A stretch of DNA of 11,553 nt from DATLFA01 sp039934635 (GTDB lineage Bacteria > Actinomycetota > Acidimicrobiia > Acidimicrobiales > WLNW01): positions 1-11,553 of the forward strand of contig JBDTLT010000180.1 in assembly GCA_039934635.1 (NCBI GenBank). Reading direction: 5' to 3'. The notes beneath the pieces are model-generated. The model ran no database searches and was not told the origin of the DNA. It saw only the letters and a list, made by a program, of their open reading frames with translations. Of the stretch, positions 1 to 6,143 are shown in pieces (position 1 is the first letter of the stretch; each line of letters opens with the position of its first letter). A program made the position numbers and the translations under genes.

Positions 1-68
1 TGACGACGATCAAGGTGATCGACCCGGTCGCCGCGACGACCGAGTTGGCCGCGCTGCTCGGGGTATGA
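1..68 (+). CDS. C-terminal fragment of a plus-strand protein, possibly of the Asp/Glu/hydantoin racemase type
   Basis: Only the last 21 codons are in the window. They are read from base 3 and end at TGA 66-68; the peptide runs TTIKVIDPVAATTELAALLG then V. The pattern V-I-D-x-V-A-A-x-x-x-L-A-x-L-L resembles the C-terminal helix of Asp/Glu/hydantoin racemase-like proteins, but so short a piece cannot fix the family. The codons are GC-rich in the third position, as in the neighbouring genes, which supports real coding. The gene converges on kgd with 24 bp between the stop codons. Confidence is good that a gene ends here and low for what it is. Confidence 0.5.
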   Translation, partial: TTIKVIDPVAATTELAALLGV

Positions 69-101
69 CGGCTCCTCGGAGTCTGACGGCTCTCAGAGTA
101 C
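66..101. terminator. Tandem mini-hairpins between convergent genes, possible bidirectional terminator
   Basis: Two adjacent, similar 18-bp units (66-83 and 84-101) both begin TGACGGCTC. Each contains a short inverted repeat: CTCC-TC-GGAG at 72-81 and CTCT-C-AGAG at 90-98. They lie across the junction of the two convergent genes, where a terminator would be expected, and the second unit runs into the last codons of kgd. The stems are short and there is no T-tract, so the terminator role is inference. Confidence 0.25.
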
Positions 102-3100
102 GACGGCGCGCTCGACCAGCTCGGCTTGCTCTTGCGCGTGCACCGCGGCCGAGCCCGTGGCGGGGCTACCCGACTCATAGCGCGACACTCGCTCGATCTT
201 GTGCGTGTCGTCGTAGTGCTCATAGAACTTGCCCTTGACGAAGTTCCAGCTGCCCATGTTCTCGGGTTCTTCTTGTAGCCAGACGATCTCGTTGGCGTTG
301 GGGTACGAGGCGACGATTGCTTCGACGCCGCCGTAGGGCCACGGATAGAGCTGCTCGACTCGCACCACCGCGACTTGCGACGAGCCGCGCTCGTCGCGGG
401 CGGCGATGGCGTCGAACGCGACCTTGCCGGATGCGAACACGATGCGGCGGACTTCGTCACGCGGCAGCGGTGCCGGGTCGTCGAGCACCTCTTCGAACGT
501 GCCGGAGGTCAGCTCGTCGACACTCGACCGCGACGTGCGCGCTCGCAAACCCGACTTGGGGGTGAAGACGATGAGCGGTCGGCGCAGGGAGCGCATCATC
601 TGGCGGCGCAGGAGGTGGAAGTACTGCGCCGCGGTGGTGGCGTTGCACACCTGGATGTTGTCGTCGGCCGCGAGCGTCAAGAAGCGCTCGATGCGGCCCG
701 ACGAATGTTCGGGGCCCTGCCCCTCGTACCCATGCGGTAACAACATGACGAGACCGGATGTTTGGCCCCACTTGTCTTCGGCGGCCACGATGAATTGGTC
801 GATGATGATCTGGGCGCCGTTGAAGAAGTCACCGAACTGCGCTTCCCAGATCGTGAGCACGTCCTTGTTGGTGACCGAGTAGCCGTACTCGAAGCCGAGC
901 GCGGCGTATTCGGACAGCAGCGAGTCGTAGCACCAGAACTGCGACCCGTCGTGTGACAGCGTCGACACGGGCACGAACGCATCGCCGGTCTCGTAGTCGA
1001 CCAGCGTCGAGTGGCGGTGCGAGAACGTGCCTCGCCGGCTGTCCTGCCCCGTGAGCCGTACCGAAATGCCTTGGTCGAGCAACGTGCCGAAGGCCATCGC
1101 TTCGCCGAGCGCCCAGTCGATCTCGCCCGCCCGCCACATCACGTCGCGCTGTTCGAACTGCCGCTGCAACTTGGCGTGCACGTGGAAGTCCGCGGGCCAA
1201 GTCGACAGCGCGTGGTACACCCGGTCGACCGCGGCCTTGTCGACCGCAGTGTTGGCGTGGGGGAGCACACCGACCGGTGGCTGCGGTGCCTTGGCCTTGA
1301 GGTCGGGCGCAGGAGCCGAAGACCGCGTCTCGTCGAGTGCCCGTTGCAGCCGTTGCTGGAAGCTCTCGAGCGACTTTTCGGCGTCGTCGAGGGAGAGATC
1401 GCCGCGCTTGATCAACGCTTCGGTGTAGAGCTTGCGCACGCTGCGACGATTTTCGATCTTCTTGTACATGAGCGGCAGCGTGTAGCTGGGATCGTCGCTC
1501 TCGTTGTGGCCGTGGCGGCGGTAGCAGATCATGTCGATCACGACGTCTTTGTTGAACGCCTGGCGGTAGTCGAATGCGAGCTTGGCCACGCGCACGCACG
1601 CTTCGGGGTCATCGCCGTTGACGTGGAAGATCGGCGCTTGGATCATGCGGGCCACATCGGTCGAGTACACCGAGGACCGCGCGGCATCTGGTGTGGTGGT
1701 GAAGCCGACTTGGTTGTCGATGACGAGGTGCACCGAGCCGCCGACCCGGTAACCCTTGATCTGCGACAGGTTGAGGGTCTCCGCTACGACACCTTGGCCG
1801 GCGAACGCGGCGTCACCGTGGATGAGGATCGGCAGCACGGGATAGCGACCGGGTGGCTCGATCTGGTCCATACGCGCCCGCGCCATGCCGACGACGACGG
1901 GGTTGACGGCCTCGAGGTGCGATGGGTTTGCTGCCAACTCGACGGGGATCACGTTGCCGGCGCGGCTTTCGAACTTGCCCGATTGGCCGAGGTGGTACTT
2001 CACGTCGCCCGAACCCTGGATCGAGTCGGGCGAGACGTTGCCTTCGAACTCGGTGAACAACTGGCCGTAGCTCTTGCCGACGATGTTGACGAGCACGTTG
2101 AGGCGGCCGCGGTGCGCCATGCCGATGTAGCCGGAGTCGAGCCCCGCATCCGCGGCCTCGCTGAGAAGTTTGTCGAGAATCGGGATCGCGGACTCGGCAC
2201 CTTCGATGCCGAATCGTTTTTGGCCGAGGTATTTGGTCGCGAGGAAGCGCTCGAGTGCCTCGGCCGCGTTGAGTCGCTCGAGGATGTGGCGCTGTTCGTC
2301 GCTGCTGATCGTGGCGGTCACGCCCTCGACTTGGCGCTGAATCCAATCTTTCTCGGCGGGATTCTGGATGTGCATGTAGTCGACGCCGATCGTGCGGCAA
2401 TAGGCGTCGCGCAACAGCTTGAGGATGTCTTCGAGACGCATGCGCCGTTGCTGGCCGAGCTGCGCGTGCGTGCCGCCGAGCCCGAGGATCAAGAACTCGC
2501 GCTGAAGATCCCAGATGGTGAGGCCGTAGTACGCGGGGTCGAGCTCAGGGTGCGTCTTGGGCTCTTTCCACGCCAGCGGGTCGAGATCGGCGATGAGATG
2601 CCCGCGGACCCGGAAGGTGTTGATCAGCGTTTGCACCTGCATCTGCTTTTCGAGCAGCACCTGTTCTTGATCGACAGGGTTGACGTCCTTGCGCCATTTG
2701 ACGGCCTCGTACGGCACGTTGAACGACCGGAAGATGTCGACGTAGAAGTCGTCTTCGCCGAGCAGTAACTCGTGCACCTTCTTGAGGAACAGACCCGACT
2801 CGGCGCCCTGGATGATGCGATGGTCATAGGTGGACGTGATGGTGACGGTCTTGGAGATGCCCATGTCGGCGAGCGCCGCCGGATCGGCCGCGCGAAACGC
2901 AGTGGGATAGTCGATCGTGCCGACGCCGACGATGAGCCCTTGACCCGGCATGAGCCGCGGCACGGACTGCACGGTGCCGAGCGTGCCGGGGTTGGTCAAC
3001 GACACGGTCGTACCGGCCATATCGTCGGGTGCCAGCTTGTTGGAACGGACCTTGCGGATCAGCTCTTCGTAGGCGTCGACGAAACCTTGGAAGTCGAGCG

Positions 3101-3722
3101 TGTCCGCGCCTTTGATGCAGGGCACGACGAGTGAATGGGAGTGGTCGGCCTTTTCGACATCGACGGCGATGCCGAGGTTGACGTGATCGTGGCGGATGAC
3201 GCGGGGTTGACCAGCGTCGTCGGTGACGAACGAGGAATTCATCACGGGCGCGGCATCGGCGATCGCCCGCACCACGGCATAGCCGATGATGTGGGTGAAG
3301 CTCACCTTGCCGCCGCGGGTGCGTTGTAGATAGTTGGTCACGATCGAACGGTTGACCTCGAGCAGCCGCGCCGGGACCTCGCGAAACGAAGTGGCGGTGG
3401 GCACTTGCAGGCTCGCTTGCATGTTGGCGACGATGCGGGCTGCCGCGCCGCGGATGGGGTCGCCGGGAGCATCGGCTACGGCCGTCGGCGTGGGGGTGGT
3501 GGCGCCCGCGCCGGTCGCGGGTGGTGCCACGGATGCGGTGGGCGCGGTGAGCCGCTCTTTGGCGGCGCCGGTGATGACCTCGGATTTGTCGTTGCCGTAG
3601 TCGGCGAAGAACTCTTGCCAGCTGGCGCTGACCGAGTTCGGGTTGGCCCGATACTGCTCGTACATCTCGTCGACCAGCCACGCGTTCTGGCCGAGGAGAA
3701 CATTGGCAAGTTCCTCGCTCAC
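93..3722 (-). CDS. kgd: Multifunctional 2-oxoglutarate decarboxylase/dehydrogenase (fused E2-like acyltransferase + E1)
   Basis: TCA-cycle enzyme that decarboxylates 2-oxoglutarate with thiamine diphosphate; in actinobacteria it supplies the E1 and succinyltransferase parts of the 2-oxoglutarate dehydrogenase complex. Domain order: a short N-terminal segment (NAWLVDEMYEQY, about 13-24); a Pro/Ala/Thr-rich linker (about 55-90); an E2-type catalytic domain (about 90-340) with TYDHRIIQG at 298-306 (catalytic His301); then the E1 region to the end. E1 shows HRGRLNVL, the ThDP/Mg motif GDAAFAGQG (Asp637) ending at IDNQVGF (Asn670), and a C-terminal WLQEEPENMGSW block. At 1209 residues it is slightly shorter than mycobacterial Kgd (about 1230) and looks intact. 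There is no lipoyl domain, as usual for the family, so a lipoylated partner must be encoded elsewhere. The GTG start is secure: an in-frame TAG lies at 3732-3734 with no start between, and the N-terminal motif is complete. Confidence 0.97.
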   Translation of the reverse strand: MSEELANVLLGQNAWLVDEMYEQYRANPNSVSASWQEFFADYGNDKSEVITGAAKERLTAPTASVAPPATGAGATTPTPTAVADAPGDPIRGAAARIVANMQASLQVPTATSFREVPARLLEVNRSIVTNYLQRTRGGKVSFTHIIGYAVVRAIADAAPVMNSSFVTDDAGQPRVIRHDHVNLGIAVDVEKADHSHSLVVPCIKGADTLDFQGFVDAYEELIRKVRSNKLAPDDMAGTTVSLTNPGTLGTVQSVPRLMPGQGLIVGVGTIDYPTAFRAADPAALADMGISKTVTITSTYDHRIIQGAESGLFLKKVHELLLGEDDFYVDIFRSFNVPYEAVKWRKDVNPVDQEQVLLEKQMQVQTLINTFRVRGHLIADLDPLAWKEPKTHPELDPAYYGLTIWDLQREFLILGLGGTHAQLGQQRRMRLEDILKLLRDAYCRTIGVDYMHIQNPAEKDWIQRQVEGVTATISSDEQRHILERLNAAEALERFLATKYLGQKRFGIEGAESAIPILDKLLSEAADAGLDSGYIGMAHRGRLNVLVNIVGKSYGQLFTEFEGNVSPDSIQGSGDVKYHLGQSGKFESRAGNVIPVELAANPSHLEAVNPVVVGMARARMDQIEPPGRYPVLPILIHGDAAFAGQGVVAETLNLSQIKGYRVGGSVHLVIDNQVGFTTTPDAARSSVYSTDVARMIQAPIFHVNGDDPEACVRVAKLAFDYRQAFNKDVVIDMICYRRHGHNESDDPSYTLPLMYKKIENRRSVRKLYTEALIKRGDLSLDDAEKSLESFQQRLQRALDETRSSAPAPDLKAKAPQPPVGVLPHANTAVDKAAVDRVYHALSTWPADFHVHAKLQRQFEQRDVMWRAGEIDWALGEAMAFGTLLDQGISVRLTGQDSRRGTFSHRHSTLVDYETGDAFVPVSTLSHDGSQFWCYDSLLSEYAALGFEYGYSVTNKDVLTIWEAQFGDFFNGAQIIIDQFIVAAEDKWGQTSGLVMLLPHGYEGQGPEHSSGRIERFLTLAADDNIQVCNATTAAQYFHLLRRQMMRSLRRPLIVFTPKSGLRARTSRSSVDELTSGTFEEVLDDPAPLPRDEVRRIVFASGKVAFDAIAARDERGSSQVAVVRVEQLYPWPYGGVEAIVASYPNANEIVWLQEEPENMGSWNFVKGKFYEHYDDTHKIERVSRYESGSPATGSAAVHAQEQAELVERAVVL

Positions 3723-3728
3723 GCTGTG

Positions 3729-3734
3729 AGTCTA
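3729..3734 (-). promoter_or_regulatory. -10 element of kgd (leaderless)
   Basis: On the minus strand TAGACT (TANNNT consensus) is followed by exactly 6 nt and then the GTG start. Transcription would therefore start at or next to the first base of the start codon. No Shine-Dalgarno sequence precedes the GTG. The hexamer's TAG is also the in-frame stop that bounds the reading frame. No good -35 is visible. Confidence 0.6.
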
Positions 3735-3751
3735 GGAGGGCAGGTCCCATC

Positions 3752-3761
3752 CCGGTACCGG
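3752..3761. promoter_or_regulatory. Palindrome in the kgd / SnoaL divergent promoter, candidate operator
   Basis: CCGGTACCGG is a perfect 10-bp palindrome in the 65-bp gap between the divergent starts. With a 17-bp spacer, the -35 position of the kgd promoter falls at 3752-3757 and that of the SnoaL promoter at 3751-3756, so both overlap the palindrome. A protein bound here could act on both genes. The palindrome is seen; its use as an operator is inference. Confidence 0.3.
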
Positions 3762-3773
3762 ACGCCGGCCCGC

Positions 3774-3779
3774 TAATCT
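3774..3779 (+). promoter_or_regulatory. -10 element of the SnoaL-like gene (leaderless or near-leaderless)
   Basis: TAATCT fits TANNNT and lies 8 nt before the GTG start at 3788. No Shine-Dalgarno sequence is present in the C-rich gap. It faces away from the kgd promoter. A downstream coupled gene (xthA) would be carried on the same transcript. Confidence 0.5.
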
Positions 3780-3787
3780 CCCCGCGC

Positions 3788-4231
3788 GTGGATGACCGTG
3801 GCCAGATCGAGAACCTCATGTCGCTCTACTGTCGCCTGTATGACAGCGGCGACTTCGAGGGCTACGCGCAACTGTTCGCGGATGCCCGCGTCGTCGGGCC
3901 CCTCTCGACGCTGCACGGCTCGGCCGAAGTCGTCGAGTATCACCGTTCGAACTGTCTGCTCTACGACGGCTCGCCGCAGACGCGCCACGTCACCACCAAC
4001 ATCGAGATCGACGTCGCCGACGACGGCCAGACCGCGCGAGCGCGTTCGTACGTCACCGTGTACCAAGCGCTGCCCGACTTCCCTTTGCAAGCCATCTTCG
4101 TCGGTGGGTACATCGACGAGTTCGCCAAGAACGAAGGAGCGTGGCAATTCTCAGAGCGACAGGCGGTGCCGTATTTCGTCGGCGACCTGAGCCGCCACGC
4201 CCGCGAATTCCTCTCGTCGACGGCGGAGTGA
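3788..4231 (+). CDS. SnoaL-like / nuclear transport factor 2 family protein
   Basis: A 147-residue protein of the size and pattern of SnoaL-like (NTF2-fold) domains. It opens with a helical segment (IENLMSLYCRLYDSGDFEGY, about 7-26), then ADARV, a loop with HGSAEVVEYH, and the beta-rich half: RHVTTNIEIDV, ARARSYVTVYQ and FVGGYIDEF. It ends with WQFSERQAVPYFVGDL. Such proteins are small ligand-binding or isomerase-like cone folds, and the sequence does not reveal the substrate. There is no signal peptide or membrane segment, so it is probably cytosolic. The GTG start is chosen because it sits just after a -10 box and gives a complete fold. xthA begins 3 nt after its stop and has its ribosome-binding site inside this gene, so the two are co-transcribed, although a functional link with DNA repair is not evident. 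Confidence 0.85.
   Translation: MDDRGQIENLMSLYCRLYDSGDFEGYAQLFADARVVGPLSTLHGSAEVVEYHRSNCLLYDGSPQTRHVTTNIEIDVADDGQTARARSYVTVYQALPDFPLQAIFVGGYIDEFAKNEGAWQFSERQAVPYFVGDLSRHAREFLSSTAE
4225..4228 (+). promoter_or_regulatory. Ribosome-binding site of xthA inside the upstream gene's end
   Basis: GGAG lies 6 nt before the ATG at 4235 and directly before the TGA (4229-4231) of the SnoaL-like gene. A ribosome terminating there sits on the xthA initiation site, which favours translational coupling. It also supports the ATG at 4235 as the start. Confidence 0.65.
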
Positions 4232-4234
4232 TCG

Positions 4235-5005
4235 ATGCGCATCGCAACGTGGAACGTCAACTCACTCGGTGCCCGTCAGGCCCGGGTCGAATCATGGATC
4301 GCCGACTTCGAGCCCGACGTGTTGTGCTTGCAGGAGACCAAGCTCAGTGACGACGCGTTTCCCGCACTGGGTTTCGCCGCCCTCGGCTACGAGAGCTTTC
4401 ACCACGGCCAGGGTCAGTGGAACGGCGTCGCGATCTTGTCGCGGGTGGGTATCGAGGGTCCGCAGGTTGGGTTCGGCGACGGCGGTGATCCCGACCCCGA
4501 CGCGCGTATCTGCTGGGCAACGTGTGGCGGTGTCCGCATCGCCAGCTGCTACGTGCCCAATGGACGGGGACTCGCTGACGACCACTACCAGTACAAGCTG
4601 CGATGGATGGACCGGCTGCGCTCCCACATCGACCAACAATGCGCGCCGTCCGACCCGGTGATACTCACGGGTGATTTCAATATCGCCCCCGACGACCGCG
4701 ACGTATGGGACCCGAAGAAGTTCGAAGGCGAGACGCACACGAGCCCGCCCGAGCGAGAAGCGCTCGCCCGCGTGGTCGACTGGGGCCTCGTCGACGTCTT
4801 TCGCCGGCACCACGAAGAACCCGGCCTGTATTCGTGGTGGGACTACCGCGGCGGCAACTTTCACAAACGCATGGGACTGCGCATCGATCTGGTGCTGGCA
4901 ACCGAGTCACTTGCCGCGCGCTCACACCGCGCACTGATCGACCGCAACGCCCGCAAAGGGGAGTCTCCGAGCGATCACGCGCCCGTCGTCGTCGACTTCG
5001 ACTAG
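4235..5005 (+). CDS. xthA: Exodeoxyribonuclease III (AP endonuclease, EEP family)
   Basis: Cleaves DNA 5' of abasic sites and removes 3'-blocking groups in base-excision repair; Mg-dependent and cytoplasmic. The 256-residue protein carries the exonuclease III landmarks in order: WNVNS with Asn7, LQETK with the metal-binding Glu34 (same number as in E. coli XthA), the CYVPNGRG loop, TGDFNIAP with Asp147 and Asn149, DVFRRHH, a C-terminal RIDLVLAT strand, and the catalytic SDHAPV with Asp247-His248. Length is a little under E. coli XthA (268), and no key residue is missing. The start is the only ATG with a good ribosome-binding site, and MRIATWNVNS is the usual N-terminus. It is the second gene of a two-gene unit. 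A strong palindrome begins 38 nt after its stop and might end the transcript. Confidence 0.95.
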   Translation: MRIATWNVNSLGARQARVESWIADFEPDVLCLQETKLSDDAFPALGFAALGYESFHHGQGQWNGVAILSRVGIEGPQVGFGDGGDPDPDARICWATCGGVRIASCYVPNGRGLADDHYQYKLRWMDRLRSHIDQQCAPSDPVILTGDFNIAPDDRDVWDPKKFEGETHTSPPEREALARVVDWGLVDVFRRHHEEPGLYSWWDYRGGNFHKRMGLRIDLVLATESLAARSHRALIDRNARKGESPSDHAPVVVDFD

Positions 5006-5034
5006 CTCGACCGCAACGGACGGGCGGAGCGGGG

Positions 5035-5042
5035 CGGGAACG
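5035..5042 (+). repeat. 8-bp direct repeat, left copy (possible target-site duplication)
   Basis: CGGGAACG ends 1 nt before the first palindromic repeat, and the identical octamer recurs at 6085-6092, 9 nt after the second. The pair brackets the repeat-gene-repeat block. This would fit an 8-bp target duplication, but the octamer is GC-rich and its distances from the repeats differ, so coincidence is quite possible. Confidence 0.2.
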
Positions 5043-5043
5043 A

Positions 5044-5092
5044 ACTCTGGTAGTGGAAGAGCACGGTAGGCGTGCTTTTGCACTACCAGAGT
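5044..5092. repeat. 49-bp REP-like palindrome, copy 1
   Basis: Two 22-nt arms (5044-5065 and 5071-5092) surround a 5-nt loop, GTAGG. The arms pair at 20 of 22 positions, with one G-U and one G-G mismatch (5056/5080); the outer ends are ACTCTGGTAGTG and CACTACCAGAGT. It starts 38 nt after the xthA stop and ends 47 nt before the DUF559-type start. A related copy lies at 6027-6075, with about 41 of 49 bases the same and in the same orientation. It could act as a terminator for xthA, but there is no T-tract and the arms are unusually long, so a dispersed REP-like element fits better. Confidence 0.75.
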
Positions 5093-5125
5093 GCTCCGAA
5101 TCTGGTGCAAAGGACTGACTGTCAC

Positions 5126-5130
5126 AGGGG
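5126..5130 (+). promoter_or_regulatory. Ribosome-binding site of the DUF559-type remnant
   Basis: AGGGG lies 9 nt before the ATG at 5140 and decides between several clustered in-frame starts (TTG 5137, ATG 5140, ATG 5149). No TANNNT hexamer lies close upstream, unlike many genes in this window. Confidence 0.4.
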
Positions 5131-5139
5131 CTTGCTTTG

Positions 5140-6036
5140 ATGGTGCGCATGGACGTCGTGATCGAACGGCGCCTCGCCCGACGCGCCACAAAACAGCTGG
5201 GCCTCATAACACGACCAGAGCTGGTTGCGATCGGTTTGTCGCGGGGTCAGATCGGCCGAATGCTTCAAGCGGGCCGGCTTGTACGCGTCACTGGCGACGT
5301 CTATTGCGTTGGAGGTGTGCCGGATAGCGAGGTGATCCGACTGGCGGCGACACGTCTCGCGACGGGTGGTGTGGCATCGCATCGCAGCGCGGCTCACCTC
5401 CATGGACTCATCGACCTCGCTCCGTCTCGATCCGAGGTGACAGTCGGCCCGACACAGAAGATGCGGCAGGGTCTACTGCTGCATCGATCGAGTGACCTCC
5501 TGCCGCGTGACATCGTTCGAATGAACGGTATTCGCACTACGAACGCTCATCGATCTCGGCGGCGTCGTTGCACCGTCAACCCTTGAGAACGCACTCGAGC
5601 GGGCGTTGCATGCTCGCCTGACCACGTTCGACCGTCTCGTGCGTCGATTCTTCGAGGTGGCGAGACCGGGCCGAACTGGAGTCGGTCCACTTCGATCGCT
5701 GCTCGTCGACAGAGACCCGCTGCTGGCTCCCGCCGAGAGCGACCTCGAGACCTAGCTGTGCGGCTCCGCCGCAACGGATCGGCGGCTTCGCCGCAGGAAC
5801 ACCTTCGACGCGACCGTGTTTCTTCTCGCCGTTGCGGGGGGGCCGCAGAGGGCGACGGCTTCGGTGCGCACACGACGCGCAACGCCTTCGAACGAGATCG
5901 CGACCGACAGAACCTGCTCGTGCTCGACGGCTGGTTGCCATTGCACTTCACGTGGCGGCGTCTCTGCCACAACCCGAAGCGTGTCGCTCAGCATGTCTTC
6001 GATGCTCGAGATCGACGCCTTCGCGCACTCTGCTAG
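5140..6036 (+). pseudogene. Decayed AbiEi-type HTH / DUF559 (Vsr-like nuclease fold) gene
   Basis: Three pieces of one protein are recognisable in two frames. Piece 1 (from 5140, frame 1) has the N-terminal winged-helix pattern of AbiEi-antitoxin-like proteins: KQLGLITRPELVAIGLSRGQ, then AGRLVRVTGDVYCVGG, then SHRSAAHLHGL. Near 5540 the homology moves to frame 2 (RTLIDLGGVVAPSTLENALE through LLAPAESDLE, ending at TAG 5753-5755), while frame 1 stops at TGA 5584-5586. At 5752 it returns to frame 1 (LAVRLRRNG), followed by the DUF559 tail EGDGFGAHTTRNAFERDRDR and GWLPLHFTWRRL, ending at TAG 6034-6036. The conserved middle of the nuclease fold (usually an ARVDFAYP-like strand) is unrecognisable, and two GC hairpins sit just before it. 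No slippery homopolymer is present, so programmed frameshifting is unlikely. Sequencing error could explain the shifts but less easily the missing core. Confidence 0.75.
5760..5794. repeat. Two tandem GCGGC-TNC-GCCGC hairpins inside the pseudogene
   Basis: GCGGCTCCGCCGC (5760-5772) and GCGGCTTCGCCGC (5782-5794) are perfect 5-bp stems with 3-nt loops, separated by 9 nt and differing at one loop base. They lie just after the second frame break of the DUF559 remnant. They may be small inserted palindromes or chance GC-rich coding, since frame 1 remains open through both. Confidence 0.5.
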
Positions 6037-6075
6037 TGGAAACGCACGGTGGGCATGCTTTTCGACTACGAGAGT
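6027..6075. repeat. 49-bp REP-like palindrome, copy 2
   Basis: Arms 6027-6048 and 6054-6075 with loop GTGGG. It has the same layout and orientation as copy 1 at 5044-5092, but only 17 of 22 arm positions pair, so it is more eroded. The stop codon of the DUF559 remnant (TAG 6034-6036) lies inside the left arm, so the palindrome overlaps the end of that gene. It is followed by about 70 bp without clear content before the 3' end of uvrD2. Confidence 0.7.
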
Positions 6076-6084
6076 CGCTGTGAA

Positions 6085-6092
6085 CGGGAACG
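6085..6092 (+). repeat. 8-bp direct repeat, right copy (possible target-site duplication)
   Basis: CGGGAACG, identical to 5035-5042, 9 nt beyond the second palindrome. The rest of 6093-6143 is GC-rich and holds no gene or terminator that I can recognise. Confidence 0.2.
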
Positions 6093-6143
6093 GCCGCGCC
6101 CCCCAAACCTCGCGCAGTCACAGGGCGAGACGCTGGCGCGGCG

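Noticed and set aside
1011..2768. Long open frame (585 codons) on the plus strand opposite kgd
   Set aside because: It runs antisense to conserved kgd codons. Its Val/Arg/Glu/Asp-rich composition is what the reverse complement of high-GC codons gives, and no domain is visible. It has no promoter or ribosome-binding site.
5140..5586. The 5' piece of the DUF559-type gene as an intact stand-alone antitoxin
   Set aside because: The last residues (HRSRRRRCTVNP) are out of frame with the clear continuation RTLIDLGGVV. No toxin gene is adjacent, so a truncated remnant is the simpler reading.
5536..5756. Programmed ribosomal frameshifting in the DUF559-type gene
   Set aside because: There is no slippery homopolymer or stimulatory signal at either switch, and two opposite shifts plus an unrecognisable domain core fit decay or sequence error better.
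5044..6075. CRISPR array or insertion sequence
   Set aside because: There are only two repeat copies about 1 kb apart, with no regular spacers, no cas genes and no transposase; the repeats are direct copies of a palindrome, not inverted termini.
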